Source: Candidatus Thorarchaeota archaeon MP11T_1 (lineage in GTDB: Archaea; Asgardarchaeota; Thorarchaeia; Thorarchaeales; Thorarchaeaceae). Taken from it: DNA of 6,631 bases. A program made the translations under genes and the position numbers. This document shows positions 1 to 5,378 of this stretch, piece by piece. Every line of letters starts with the position of its first letter. The first letter of the stretch is position 1. Below the pieces are notes generated by a model. It had not been told where the DNA came from and searched no databases. It saw only the letters and a list, made by a program, of their open reading frames with translations. The DNA lies in assembly GCA_002825515.1 (NCBI GenBank), contig PJET01000090.1, positions 1 through 6,631 on the forward strand, in the 5' to 3' direction.

Positions 1-45
1 ATCTTATTTAGGCTTCTTCCAATGAAATAATGACACTTAACGAGA

Positions 46-54
46 GGTTTATGC
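46..54 (+). promoter_or_regulatory. possible TATA-like element upstream of larC
   Basis: A purine-rich stretch (CGAGAGG) leads into GGTTTATGC, the nearest thing to an archaeal BRE plus TATA box in the leader. If used, transcription would start about 25 bases downstream, near position 75, giving a leader of about 50 bases that includes the SD. The match to a TATA consensus is poor, so this is a tentative call. Confidence 0.22.
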
Positions 55-66
55 TCGAGAGAATGA

Positions 67-81
67 AAAGGTCATACCTTT
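67..81. promoter_or_regulatory. 15-bp palindrome, candidate operator of larC
   Basis: AAAGGT-cat-ACCTTT is a perfect inverted repeat with 6-bp arms and a 3-bp centre, ending 43 bases before the larC start. It would cover the transcription start predicted from the weak TATA-like element upstream, a usual place for an archaeal repressor to bind. It could also form a short hairpin in the leader. The symmetry is seen directly; the regulatory role is inferred. Confidence 0.3.
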
Positions 82-110
82 CGTAAGTTCCGATTGGTGG
101 ATTATCAACA

Positions 111-116
111 GGAGGT
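111..116 (+). promoter_or_regulatory. Shine-Dalgarno site of larC
   Basis: GGAGGT is complementary to the archaeal 16S rRNA 3' end and lies 8 bases before the ATG at 125. It fixes the larC start. Confidence 0.8.
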
Positions 117-124
117 AACATCGT

Positions 125-1465
125 ATGACAAAGAAGACGATACTTATAGATGTGGCAACAGCTGGTGCCTCCGGAGACATGTTCTTAGCTGCTCTTACTG
201 ATTTAATCGGAGAGGACAATGCTCTGCTTCCGGTTGCTGCTAGTCTCCTGATCTACGATCCCTCTTTTCGTTTGAACTTTGAATCTTATACCCATTCAGG
301 TATAACTGGTCGTCAATTACAGATAACACAGAATACTGGAATCCGCTTCACTCCAACTTCGATAGTTGGGGTACTACAATCAGTATGTGAAGAGATTGAA
401 CTGTCTCCAGCTGGAAAGAAGATAGCTGAGAAAGCACTCAATGAGATTCTTGAAGCAGAAAGTCGAGCGCATAAAAAGCCAATAGACGAGCTCCATCTTC
501 ATGAGACAGGAACTGTTGACACAATTCTCGATATTGTTGGAACTGCCTATCTTCTGGAGAGAACTGGACTGCTAGAAAACACAGAATTCATTTCGACCAA
601 GGTCGCAGTAGGTCGTGGAAATATCGCGACAGAGCACGGTGACCTCGATGTTCCAGTTCCTGCAGTAGCTGAGATGCTAGTTACTAATGATGTTCCTTTC
701 TATGACGGTGAAGCAGAAACTGAGGTCCTGACTCCCACAGGAGCTGCAATTCTTATTGCAATAGCTAATAGGTTCGTCGAATCTCTTGATGAATTTATTT
801 TTCAGAACCGGGGATTTGGTTTTGGTACACGAGACCTAGGTAAGGTTCCGAATGTGATGTCTATCTCGATTGGAGAAGCAATTGTTTCTGAAGAAGAAGT
901 CAGCAAACCTTCCAAAGCGGAACCAAAGAAGAAAGAAACCAAACCTACCAAAAAGAAACCATCTAAACCTGAGGAACAACCAATAGTGAGTGATGGTTGG
1001 AATGAGGATGATGTCATTGTCATTGAAACAAATGTTGACGATGTCGATGGTGAAACACTAGCTTCATTATTTGACACCCTTCTAGATGAAGGACTTGCTT
1101 ATGATGTAACAATCATCCCCGCTATAGGTAAGAAGAACAGGCCCTGTTATGTTGTCAAAGTGATTGCTGCCAAAGCTGGTCTGAAGAGTATTGCAGATGT
1201 GATGATTAAGAATCTTGGCACTATTGGGATTCGTTACACTACTTGGCAACGACTTAAGGCTGCACGTGAAACAATTGTCTGCAGCTTTGAGATTGATGGC
1301 AATGAATACATGGTTCGTGTGAAGGTCTCACGAAGTGTTGATGGAAGTATTCTGAGTATAAAGCCTGAAGCTGATGACGTACTCCGAGTGTCCAAAGAAA
1401 CCGGAATTCCTGTTCGAGAACTGAGACCTCGGATAGCGATGCAGGCTCATGCTGTTACTGAGTAG
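125..1465 (+). CDS. larC: nickel pincer cofactor biosynthesis protein LarC (nickel insertion)
   Basis: In characterised bacteria LarC is a CTP-dependent cyclometallase. It inserts nickel into pyridinium-3,5-bisthiocarboxylate mononucleotide to finish the cofactor of lactate racemase LarA and relatives; it acts in the cytoplasm. The 446-aa protein shows the family's hallmarks. The N-terminal domain (about 1-253) has ASGDMFLAAL (15-24), HLHETGTVDTILDIVG (124-139), the VPVPAVAEML stretch (176-185), LTPTGAAIL (202-210), GFGTRDL (232-238) and VPNVMSISIGE (241-251). The C-terminal domain (about 295-446) has ETNVDDVDGE (301-310) and IGKKNRP (334-340), matching the LarC2 half. The two halves are joined by a Lys/Pro/Glu-rich linker at about 255-290. 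In Lactobacillus plantarum the halves are joined by a programmed frameshift; here the frame is continuous. Length is close to normal for a fused LarC. The start is set by a GGAGGT 8 bases upstream. LarA, LarB and LarE are not in this window, so the client enzyme is unknown. Confidence 0.9.
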   Translation: MTKKTILIDVATAGASGDMFLAALTDLIGEDNALLPVAASLLIYDPSFRLNFESYTHSGITGRQLQITQNTGIRFTPTSIVGVLQSVCEEIELSPAGKKIAEKALNEILEAESRAHKKPIDELHLHETGTVDTILDIVGTAYLLERTGLLENTEFISTKVAVGRGNIATEHGDLDVPVPAVAEMLVTNDVPFYDGEAETEVLTPTGAAILIAIANRFVESLDEFIFQNRGFGFGTRDLGKVPNVMSISIGEAIVSEEEVSKPSKAEPKKKETKPTKKKPSKPEEQPIVSDGWNEDDVIVIETNVDDVDGETLASLFDTLLDEGLAYDVTIIPAIGKKNRPCYVVKVIAAKAGLKSIADVMIKNLGTIGIRYTTWQRLKAARETIVCSFEIDGNEYMVRVKVSRSVDGSILSIKPEADDVLRVSKETGIPVRELRPRIAMQAHAVTE

Positions 1466-1472
1466 ACCTGCA

Positions 1473-3749
1473 TCAATTCGCGAGAAGAACTGATTGCTCA
1501 GGGTCCATTCCCATCTTCGAGTCAAGATACTGTGCTGGAATGAGGCTCTCGAAAGCACGTTTACAGAGTTTTGCATAAGCCTCAGGATCGTACCTCGTAG
1601 ATTCATCGAACAGCTCTAGCGCGCAGACTCTACGCAAGGCGTTCTCTGAATCCGCAGATGTCATCAAATATCGGACCTTTTGACCGGCATGCAACTCCCT
1701 TCCCGCCTTGACCAACTGATGAGCGACCACAGCCGCCCTTGATGTGGCGCGGTATTCGTGTGGATTTCGTGTGAGGGTGGCGTTTAGAATCAGGTCTCTA
1801 AGATCGACATTGTCATCATGGAGCCTGTTGATGAACTCCTGACACACGGCGTATGCATTTGGTATCTGTTCTAGAAATCCTACCTTATCCCGGCCACGTG
1901 CCAGGGTCTTGATCATTTCCTTCTGACAGTCTCCAACATATAGGCACGTGTCACGTCGACGGGTTTCAATTCCTCGAGTCTTTATCCCTCCATTCCTATA
2001 GACACCATAGTACCGATTCAATGGAGCAACTGAGGGGTGTAGACGAGACGAAGGAATGACCATCCATCTGTAGACCCCCTTGGGTGACATCTGGATCTCA
2101 ACATCTTTGGTCACGCGCCTACAGAACTCAGCCACATTTTCGTATTCAACATCTCCTTCGGCCTGCAGCCAGACGGAGTCTACGATGCCATGAATCATCT
2201 CAAGTCCCATTTCTTCTCCAATCTCTTGAGTCCTGAGCAGAACATCTCTCGCGAATGCGGTGACAGCAGTATGGGCTTCCACCCGCCCGAACTTTGCGTT
2301 CTTGAAACCAAGATATCCAAAGCACGAAACCAAGACCCCCTTCAGAGTGTTCTGAACAAACTCGTATTTCCTAGCATCCTTGCCCTCTTCAATCAAATCC
2401 TTAAACTTCATCCGTCTGTTGACAAGCAACCTCAAAGACTCTGACACGATTCCTGGCTTGCGAGTACAGATCTTGAAGTTCAGTTCAGGAACATCAAGGC
2501 AGAATTCTTTGTCATATGGACAGTCAGTTCGCGTGCAGATTGTTTCAGGGCTGATGTTCTTGTTGACCATGAGGGTCGGGTACATTGATGAGAAGTCGCA
2601 CTCTGCAACATTCTCGTAGATGTTTGGCCGCGGTTGAAGAATCAGTCCGCCCCTGTCGATGGCTGCAAGCTCATTGAGTGATTTGAGAAACTCTGGGTTC
2701 TTCTTGACCGGTGGAATGAGGATGTCCATCTTGAAGGCATTGTAGTACTGCACAGCTGCGTTTACCCCGCCGATGGTCATCCGCGAAACCCTCTGCGGTC
2801 GGCCCAGTGCAAGTCGGCAGCTCTCCACAACACCTTCCAGTCCCACAGGTGAGAAGAAGTGCATCCCTGTTTTTCCTCTATCAATGTGAATTCTTCCATT
2901 CAATGTGACCTGTGTTCCTGATTTGTACACGATCCGGTTGTACTGCCAGAATGACTGTGGTTCTCTGTAGGTGACCCTCAATGGTGTGCCATCCCGTGAG
3001 AGTCGCAGTTCCACTCCATTGACCTTTGCTCGCAGACTGAGGTATCTGAAGAGACTCTCATCTCCCCTTCTCGTCATTATCACGTCTGGGTCTATCTTGT
3101 CTATGACACTCTGGAACCTGTAGAGGATGCTCCTCTCCATCTCATCCTCAATACGGATAGTTTTCCCCTCGTGGTAGACCTCAATGTGGTGTATGCTGTC
3201 CTCCATCCTAGGGAAAATCTGGTCTGTGTCAACGAAGACCTCGAACCCTAACTCCTCGAGCTCGGGAATCTCGTACCTCGGGTCCTCGCGATCATCAAGA
3301 CACTCGACTGTGACAATCTCATCCCCCTTCAGCTCGAACTCAACCCGTCCAAAGGCGAACATCGTCTTGGCGATGAATAACTGGTGGACTGGGTCAATGT
3401 CTGCATGAAACACAGTGGCTCCGGGCAGTTTCTCAAGGTCTCTTGCCACTTCTTGTAGTGCATCTGGTGTAGTGAACACCTGCAGAACTGCGGTCATGTC
3501 AGCATCGTATACGCTGGCGTACTTTCGAACAATCTCTGTGTTCACCACCTTCGGATGGTCCAAGACTGCACAAATGATGTCGTTCTTGTTCCAGTCCATG
3601 CTCCTCATCAGGTCTGTGCTGACAAACACCGAGGGGTGAAATCCACGATAGGTATAGCCCTTGGTCTTTCCATCGCTCTTGATCCAGAGGGTCAGTGCCT
3701 GTTTCTCCTGATTCACGCTACAGTCCAAGAGCCATCCAGTCTTCTTCAT
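1473..3749 (-). CDS. polB2: family B DNA polymerase, PolB2-like, with altered motif C and degraded exonuclease
   Basis: This 758-aa protein is a DNA-dependent DNA polymerase homologue. Motif A is intact (DFSSMYP, 385-391), with catalytic Asp385. Motif B keeps the dNTP-binding Lys470 and Gly478, but the usual Asn and Tyr of KxxxNSxYG are Val474 and Phe477. Motif C is HGIVDS (520-525) instead of YGDTDS, so the first Asp is lost while the essential second Asp (Asp524) remains. The thumb-side KxRG motif reads IKTRGIETRRRD (589-600). The exonuclease region looks disabled: Exo II reads RRGDESLFRYL (227-237) where NGDNFDFxYL is expected, so the catalytic Asp is Leu233, and Exo I seems to be DTD (174-176) rather than DIE. 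An HxxxDxxx motif C is, as I recall, typical of the archaeal PolB2/Dpo2 translesion group. The protein is longer than the roughly 550-600 aa I remember for Sulfolobus PolB2. Its ATG overlaps the stop of the upstream 94-aa gene (TGATG), which points to translational coupling; GAGGAG lies 11 bases upstream. Sampled coding lines are richer in G+C than the flanking genes. Polymerase assignment is certain, the PolB2 subgroup likely. Confidence 0.88.
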   Translation of the reverse strand: MKKTGWLLDCSVNQEKQALTLWIKSDGKTKGYTYRGFHPSVFVSTDLMRSMDWNKNDIICAVLDHPKVVNTEIVRKYASVYDADMTAVLQVFTTPDALQEVARDLEKLPGATVFHADIDPVHQLFIAKTMFAFGRVEFELKGDEIVTVECLDDREDPRYEIPELEELGFEVFVDTDQIFPRMEDSIHHIEVYHEGKTIRIEDEMERSILYRFQSVIDKIDPDVIMTRRGDESLFRYLSLRAKVNGVELRLSRDGTPLRVTYREPQSFWQYNRIVYKSGTQVTLNGRIHIDRGKTGMHFFSPVGLEGVVESCRLALGRPQRVSRMTIGGVNAAVQYYNAFKMDILIPPVKKNPEFLKSLNELAAIDRGGLILQPRPNIYENVAECDFSSMYPTLMVNKNISPETICTRTDCPYDKEFCLDVPELNFKICTRKPGIVSESLRLLVNRRMKFKDLIEEGKDARKYEFVQNTLKGVLVSCFGYLGFKNAKFGRVEAHTAVTAFARDVLLRTQEIGEEMGLEMIHGIVDSVWLQAEGDVEYENVAEFCRRVTKDVEIQMSPKGVYRWMVIPSSRLHPSVAPLNRYYGVYRNGGIKTRGIETRRRDTCLYVGDCQKEMIKTLARGRDKVGFLEQIPNAYAVCQEFINRLHDDNVDLRDLILNATLTRNPHEYRATSRAAVVAHQLVKAGRELHAGQKVRYLMTSADSENALRRVCALELFDESTRYDPEAYAKLCKRAFESLIPAQYLDSKMGMDPEQSVLLAN

Positions 3750-4033
3750 CAGGGGGTGTTCTCCTCGACCTTCTCTTCCAAGACCTGGACCCTCCCCTTG
3801 ATCTCGTCAAGCTCTCTAAGCATCTCCAGGATTGCAGACAGCAGGATGACCTCGATGATACGAGGCGTCACCATCATTGTTCCCGCATCTGCGAACCCTC
3901 TCGCATAGTCGAATATCCTGTCAAAACGTTCTCTCTGGGCCGGTCTAAGGGTCCGCCTGAAGTCTTTCCATCGTGCTTCCTCAATCCTTACTGCATCTCT
4001 ATAGGTGCGGACTGTTCGTCCCATCATCTGCAT
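3749..4033 (-). CDS. 94-aa helical protein co-translated with PolB2-like polymerase, function unknown
   Basis: I do not recognise this family. The protein is rich in Arg and Glu and has no signal peptide. Residues 5-48 are strongly basic, with RRTLRPAQRERFDRIF at 26-41 reading as an amphipathic helix. Residues 57-73 (PRIIEVILLSAILEMLR) are a hydrophobic helix too charged at its edges to be a clear membrane span. Residues 73-92 look like a short coiled coil ending in Glu-rich sequence. Its TGA stop shares a base with the polymerase ATG, so the two are translated from one message and probably act together, perhaps as a polymerase accessory or regulator (inference). The start is uncertain: AAGAGG directly abuts Met1, leaving no spacer, but lies 6 bases before Met3 (codon 4027-4025) and 9 before Met4 (4024-4022). 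The true product may therefore be 91 or 92 aa. Its G+C content matches the polymerase. Confidence 0.75.
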   Translation of the reverse strand: MQMMGRTVRTYRDAVRIEEARWKDFRRTLRPAQRERFDRIFDYARGFADAGTMMVTPRIIEVILLSAILEMLRELDEIKGRVQVLEEKVEENTP

Positions 4034-4039
4034 CCTCTT
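4034..4039 (-). promoter_or_regulatory. Shine-Dalgarno site of the 94-aa gene
   Basis: On the minus strand AAGAGG directly abuts the first ATG and has proper spacing (6 bases) only for the third codon, also ATG, at 4027-4025. This site argues for starting at Met3 or Met4 rather than Met1. Confidence 0.5.
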
Positions 4040-4077
4040 ATGGCGTTACCCAGCAGACAAGAGGGCGGTCTCTGGAC

Positions 4078-4090
4078 TACTGGGCCAGTA
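4078..4090. promoter_or_regulatory. 13-bp palindrome, candidate operator of the polymerase operon
   Basis: TACTGG-g-CCAGTA has perfect 6-bp arms around one base. Read on the minus strand it sits immediately downstream of, and overlaps by three bases, the TATA-like GATAACATAC. It thus lies between that box and the expected transcription start, where a bound repressor would block transcription. The palindrome is seen; its use as an operator is inferred. Confidence 0.35.
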
Positions 4091-4097
4091 TGTTATC
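4088..4097 (-). promoter_or_regulatory. TATA-like box of the 94-aa gene/polymerase operon
   Basis: GATAACATAC on the minus strand is one of few AT-rich stretches in this GC-rich intergenic region. A start about 26 bases downstream (near 4066) would give a leader of roughly 33-40 bases holding the AAGAGG SD. The match to consensus is moderate. Confidence 0.3.
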
Positions 4098-4212
4098 CCC
4101 CCGCTGATTGTGGGTTTTGCGGGACCCTTCAGTCCGTCCAAATGAATGAGTCCGAGGGGGACAGTCTCCCGAAAGTAAAGTCTGGCAAACCTTAAGCCTA
4201 CTCAGTCGTTAG

Positions 4213-4222
4213 ACTAGCTAGT
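4213..4222. promoter_or_regulatory. 10-bp perfect palindrome upstream of the zinc-ribbon gene
   Basis: ACTAGCTAGT is fully self-complementary and ends 9 bases before the ATG at 4232. It overlaps a second inverted repeat, AGTC-gtta-GACT (4204-4215). No good SD is seen between it and the start (GTGGTTGGAT at 4221-4230 is a weak match at best), so the message may be leaderless or weakly initiated. The sites could be bound by a regulator. Confidence 0.25.
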
Positions 4223-4231
4223 GGTTGGATT

Positions 4232-4693
4232 ATGTCATTCAAGGTGATAATCCAGTGTCCTGATGTAGAGGACATCATCAGACTTTTGAAGAAAAAACAT
4301 GGAGCCGACTATTCGAGGGTGTGGAGAATTAATGATCACACAATAGCAGTGTTCTCGTTTGAAAGGGGCTACCCTAGCTTTGCCAATCTAATTACACTTG
4401 ACCACAACAAGGCCACAGAGAGCTGCGATATCACGATTCTCTATGCGGGAGGTGCAGATTCGTTTGATTCACTCACTGACGCTGTGGCCATAAGCAATGA
4501 AGCAGTAGACGATCTGGTTCAACTCGCAAAAGAAAGAGATTGGCGAATAATTATTGAGAAAGCTAGATTCAAGTCCCGAGGAAGTGAATGTCCTAACTGC
4601 CATGCTTTCTATGTCTATCCAGAGGAAAAAGTCGGAGCAGACGGACGTGTGCATTGTCAGAATTGTGGCCAACCTTTCATGTTTAGGGGTTAG
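4232..4693 (+). CDS. zinc-ribbon protein of unknown function (153 aa)
   Basis: I do not recognise the family. Residues 1-112 look like a compact alpha/beta domain. A first strand and helix run from about 3 to 22 (FKVIIQ, then a DVEDIIRLLKKK helix); alternating strands follow at about 37-44, 51-57 and 66-71; a helix spans about 88-101; and a strand WRIIIEKARF lies at 104-113. The C-terminus is a clear zinc ribbon: Cys120-x2-Cys123, 18 residues, then Cys142-x2-Cys145. There is no signal peptide or membrane segment, so it is probably cytoplasmic. It may bind nucleic acid or a protein through the ribbon, but the sequence does not say which. It reads in the same direction as the GTPase, with a 107-bp gap that holds a T-tract and a likely separate promoter, so the two need not be one operon. 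The ATG at 4232 has no strong SD; no better start follows closely. Confidence 0.72.
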   Translation: MSFKVIIQCPDVEDIIRLLKKKHGADYSRVWRINDHTIAVFSFERGYPSFANLITLDHNKATESCDITILYAGGADSFDSLTDAVAISNEAVDDLVQLAKERDWRIIIEKARFKSRGSECPNCHAFYVYPEEKVGADGRVHCQNCGQPFMFRG

Positions 4694-4698
4694 TTTTT
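4694..4698 (+). terminator. T-tract, possible archaeal terminator
   Basis: TTTTT follows the zinc-ribbon stop codon directly. Archaeal RNA polymerase can terminate at such T-runs without a hairpin. Five T residues is short, so the call is weak. Confidence 0.25.
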
Positions 4699-4744
4699 AC
4701 CCGTTCTAGGTGCCCAATTCAATCGGCATAGACTCAAATAGCGG

Positions 4745-4756
4745 AAATATCAAATA
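4745..4756 (+). promoter_or_regulatory. TATA-like box of the small GTPase gene
   Basis: AAATATCAAATA is a 12-base AT-only run broken by one C, flanked by GCGG (4741-4744) and CCGC (4757-4760). Transcription starting about 25 bases downstream (near 4776) would give a leader of about 25 bases that still includes the AGGTGA SD. Confidence 0.4.
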
Positions 4757-4763
4757 CCGCCCT

Positions 4764-4779
4764 AGTGTCAGAGGACACT
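4764..4779. promoter_or_regulatory. 16-bp inverted repeat at the predicted GTPase transcription start
   Basis: AGTGTC-agag-GACACT has perfect 6-bp arms with a 4-base centre. It lies between the TATA-like box and the SD and would cover the predicted transcription start. It could be a repressor operator or, if transcribed, a small hairpin in the leader. Confidence 0.33.
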
Positions 4780-4788
4780 CTACCATTC

Positions 4789-4794
4789 AGGTGA
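4789..4794 (+). promoter_or_regulatory. Shine-Dalgarno site of the small GTPase gene
   Basis: AGGTGA matches the archaeal anti-SD (complement GGAGGTGAT) and lies 6 bases before the ATG at 4801, supporting that start. Confidence 0.7.
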
Positions 4795-4800
4795 CAAATC

Positions 4801-5367
4801 ATGGTCACTGCATTGTTCAAGGTTGTATTGATGGGAGATGGAAGTGTCGGCAAGACCAGTCTCCGTAGAACCTACATGGGAGAAGGTTTCAGAGCCAACT
4901 ATATGATCACCATCGGCGCAGACTTCGCCGTGAAGAAGATGTCACTAGAGGGCGGTCATGATGTGAGCATTCAGATATGGGACTTAGCTGGTCAAGAACA
5001 CTTCAAGAGCGTACGCTCAACCTTCTATACAGGCGCACAGGGAGCATTAGCAGTCTATTCAACTGTGGAAAGGAAATCATTTGACAACCTAATGAATTGG
5101 GTGGAAGAGTGCTGGACCAATGCTGGAAAGAAGATCCCTATTGTATTGATTGCAAACAAGACAGACCTTCGTGACCAGTTCAAGGACAATCCAGTTATGG
5201 CACAGACAATTGTTACCACAGAAGAGGGACAGCAGCTGGCAAACAAGATTGCATCTCAAGGAGTAATTACTTCCTTCTTGGAAACCTCTGCAAAGACTGG
5301 CCTTAACGTAGAGGCTGCATTCCTTGAACTAGCAATCAAGATTCTCGAGGCTGGAGGACTAGCATAG
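4801..5367 (+). CDS. Ras/Rab-family small GTPase
   Basis: This 188-aa protein is a complete Ras-superfamily GTP-binding switch. All five G motifs are present: G1 GDGSVGKTS (12-20), G2 Thr37 within ITIGADF, G3 WDLAGQE (60-66) with the catalytic Gln65 equivalent to Ras Gln61, G4 NKTD (119-122), and G5 ETSAK (161-165). The position equivalent to Ras Gly12 is Gly14. The ITIGADF switch I and WDLAGQE switch II are closest to the Rab/Ras side of the family rather than Arf, and there is no N-terminal amphipathic extension. The C-terminus ends EAGGLA, without cysteines for prenylation, so membrane attachment, if any, must come from a partner. Asgard archaea are known to carry many such GTPases. The start is set by AGGTGA 6 bases upstream. 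The gene converges on the appendage-like coat protein with an 11-bp gap. Which GAP, GEF or effector it uses cannot be read from the sequence. Confidence 0.93.
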   Translation: MVTALFKVVLMGDGSVGKTSLRRTYMGEGFRANYMITIGADFAVKKMSLEGGHDVSIQIWDLAGQEHFKSVRSTFYTGAQGALAVYSTVERKSFDNLMNWVEECWTNAGKKIPIVLIANKTDLRDQFKDNPVMAQTIVTTEEGQQLANKIASQGVITSFLETSAKTGLNVEAAFLELAIKILEAGGLA

Positions 5368-5378
5368 AAGAAAAGGAC

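Larger units (their letters stand above)
4034..4231. other. divergent intergenic region between polymerase operon and zinc-ribbon gene
   Basis: These 198 bp separate two divergently transcribed units and should contain both promoters. The left two-thirds are GC-rich like the polymerase operon; the right end (from about 4170) becomes AT-richer like the zinc-ribbon gene. It contains the TACTGG-g-CCAGTA palindrome, a GTCC-N5-GGAC inverted repeat at about 4151-4163, the hexamer AGTCCG twice (4131-4136 and about 4149-4154), and ACTAGCTAGT near the right-hand gene. No convincing ORF with an SD is present. Confidence 0.5.

Noticed and set aside
1..30. End of an upstream gene
   Set aside because: A TAG at 9-11 could be a stop codon, but fewer than four codons precede it in the window, so nothing supports a gene.
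57..73. Membrane segment in the 94-aa protein (residue numbers 57-73)
   Set aside because: The hydrophobic run is short and interrupted by Glu and Arg, which fits a packed amphipathic helix better than a membrane span.
71..77. TCATAC upstream of larC as a NikR half-site
   Set aside because: The E. coli-type operator needs GTATGA 16 bases upstream of TCATAC. Position 50-55 does not match, and the only nearby GTATGA is at the start codon in the wrong order.
1328..1606. 92-codon minus-strand open frame spanning the larC/polymerase junction
   Set aside because: It overlaps the conserved 3' ends of both real genes, has no SD, and has no recognisable features.
3555..3908. 117-codon plus-strand open frame inside the polymerase
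   Set aside because: It lies opposite a well-supported polymerase N-terminus and has no SD or recognisable domain; it is a shadow.
3695..4195. 166-codon open frame on the plus strand across the 94-aa gene and the intergenic region
   Set aside because: It is antisense to the polymerase start and the small gene, has no SD, and its predicted protein is low in structure and rich in Ser, Pro and Cys, as expected for the complement of a real gene.
5368..5378. Terminator between the convergent GTPase and appendage genes
   Set aside because: The 11-bp gap has only a short A-run (AAGAAAA), no T-run for the GTPase and no hairpin; terminators, if any, lie inside the coding regions.
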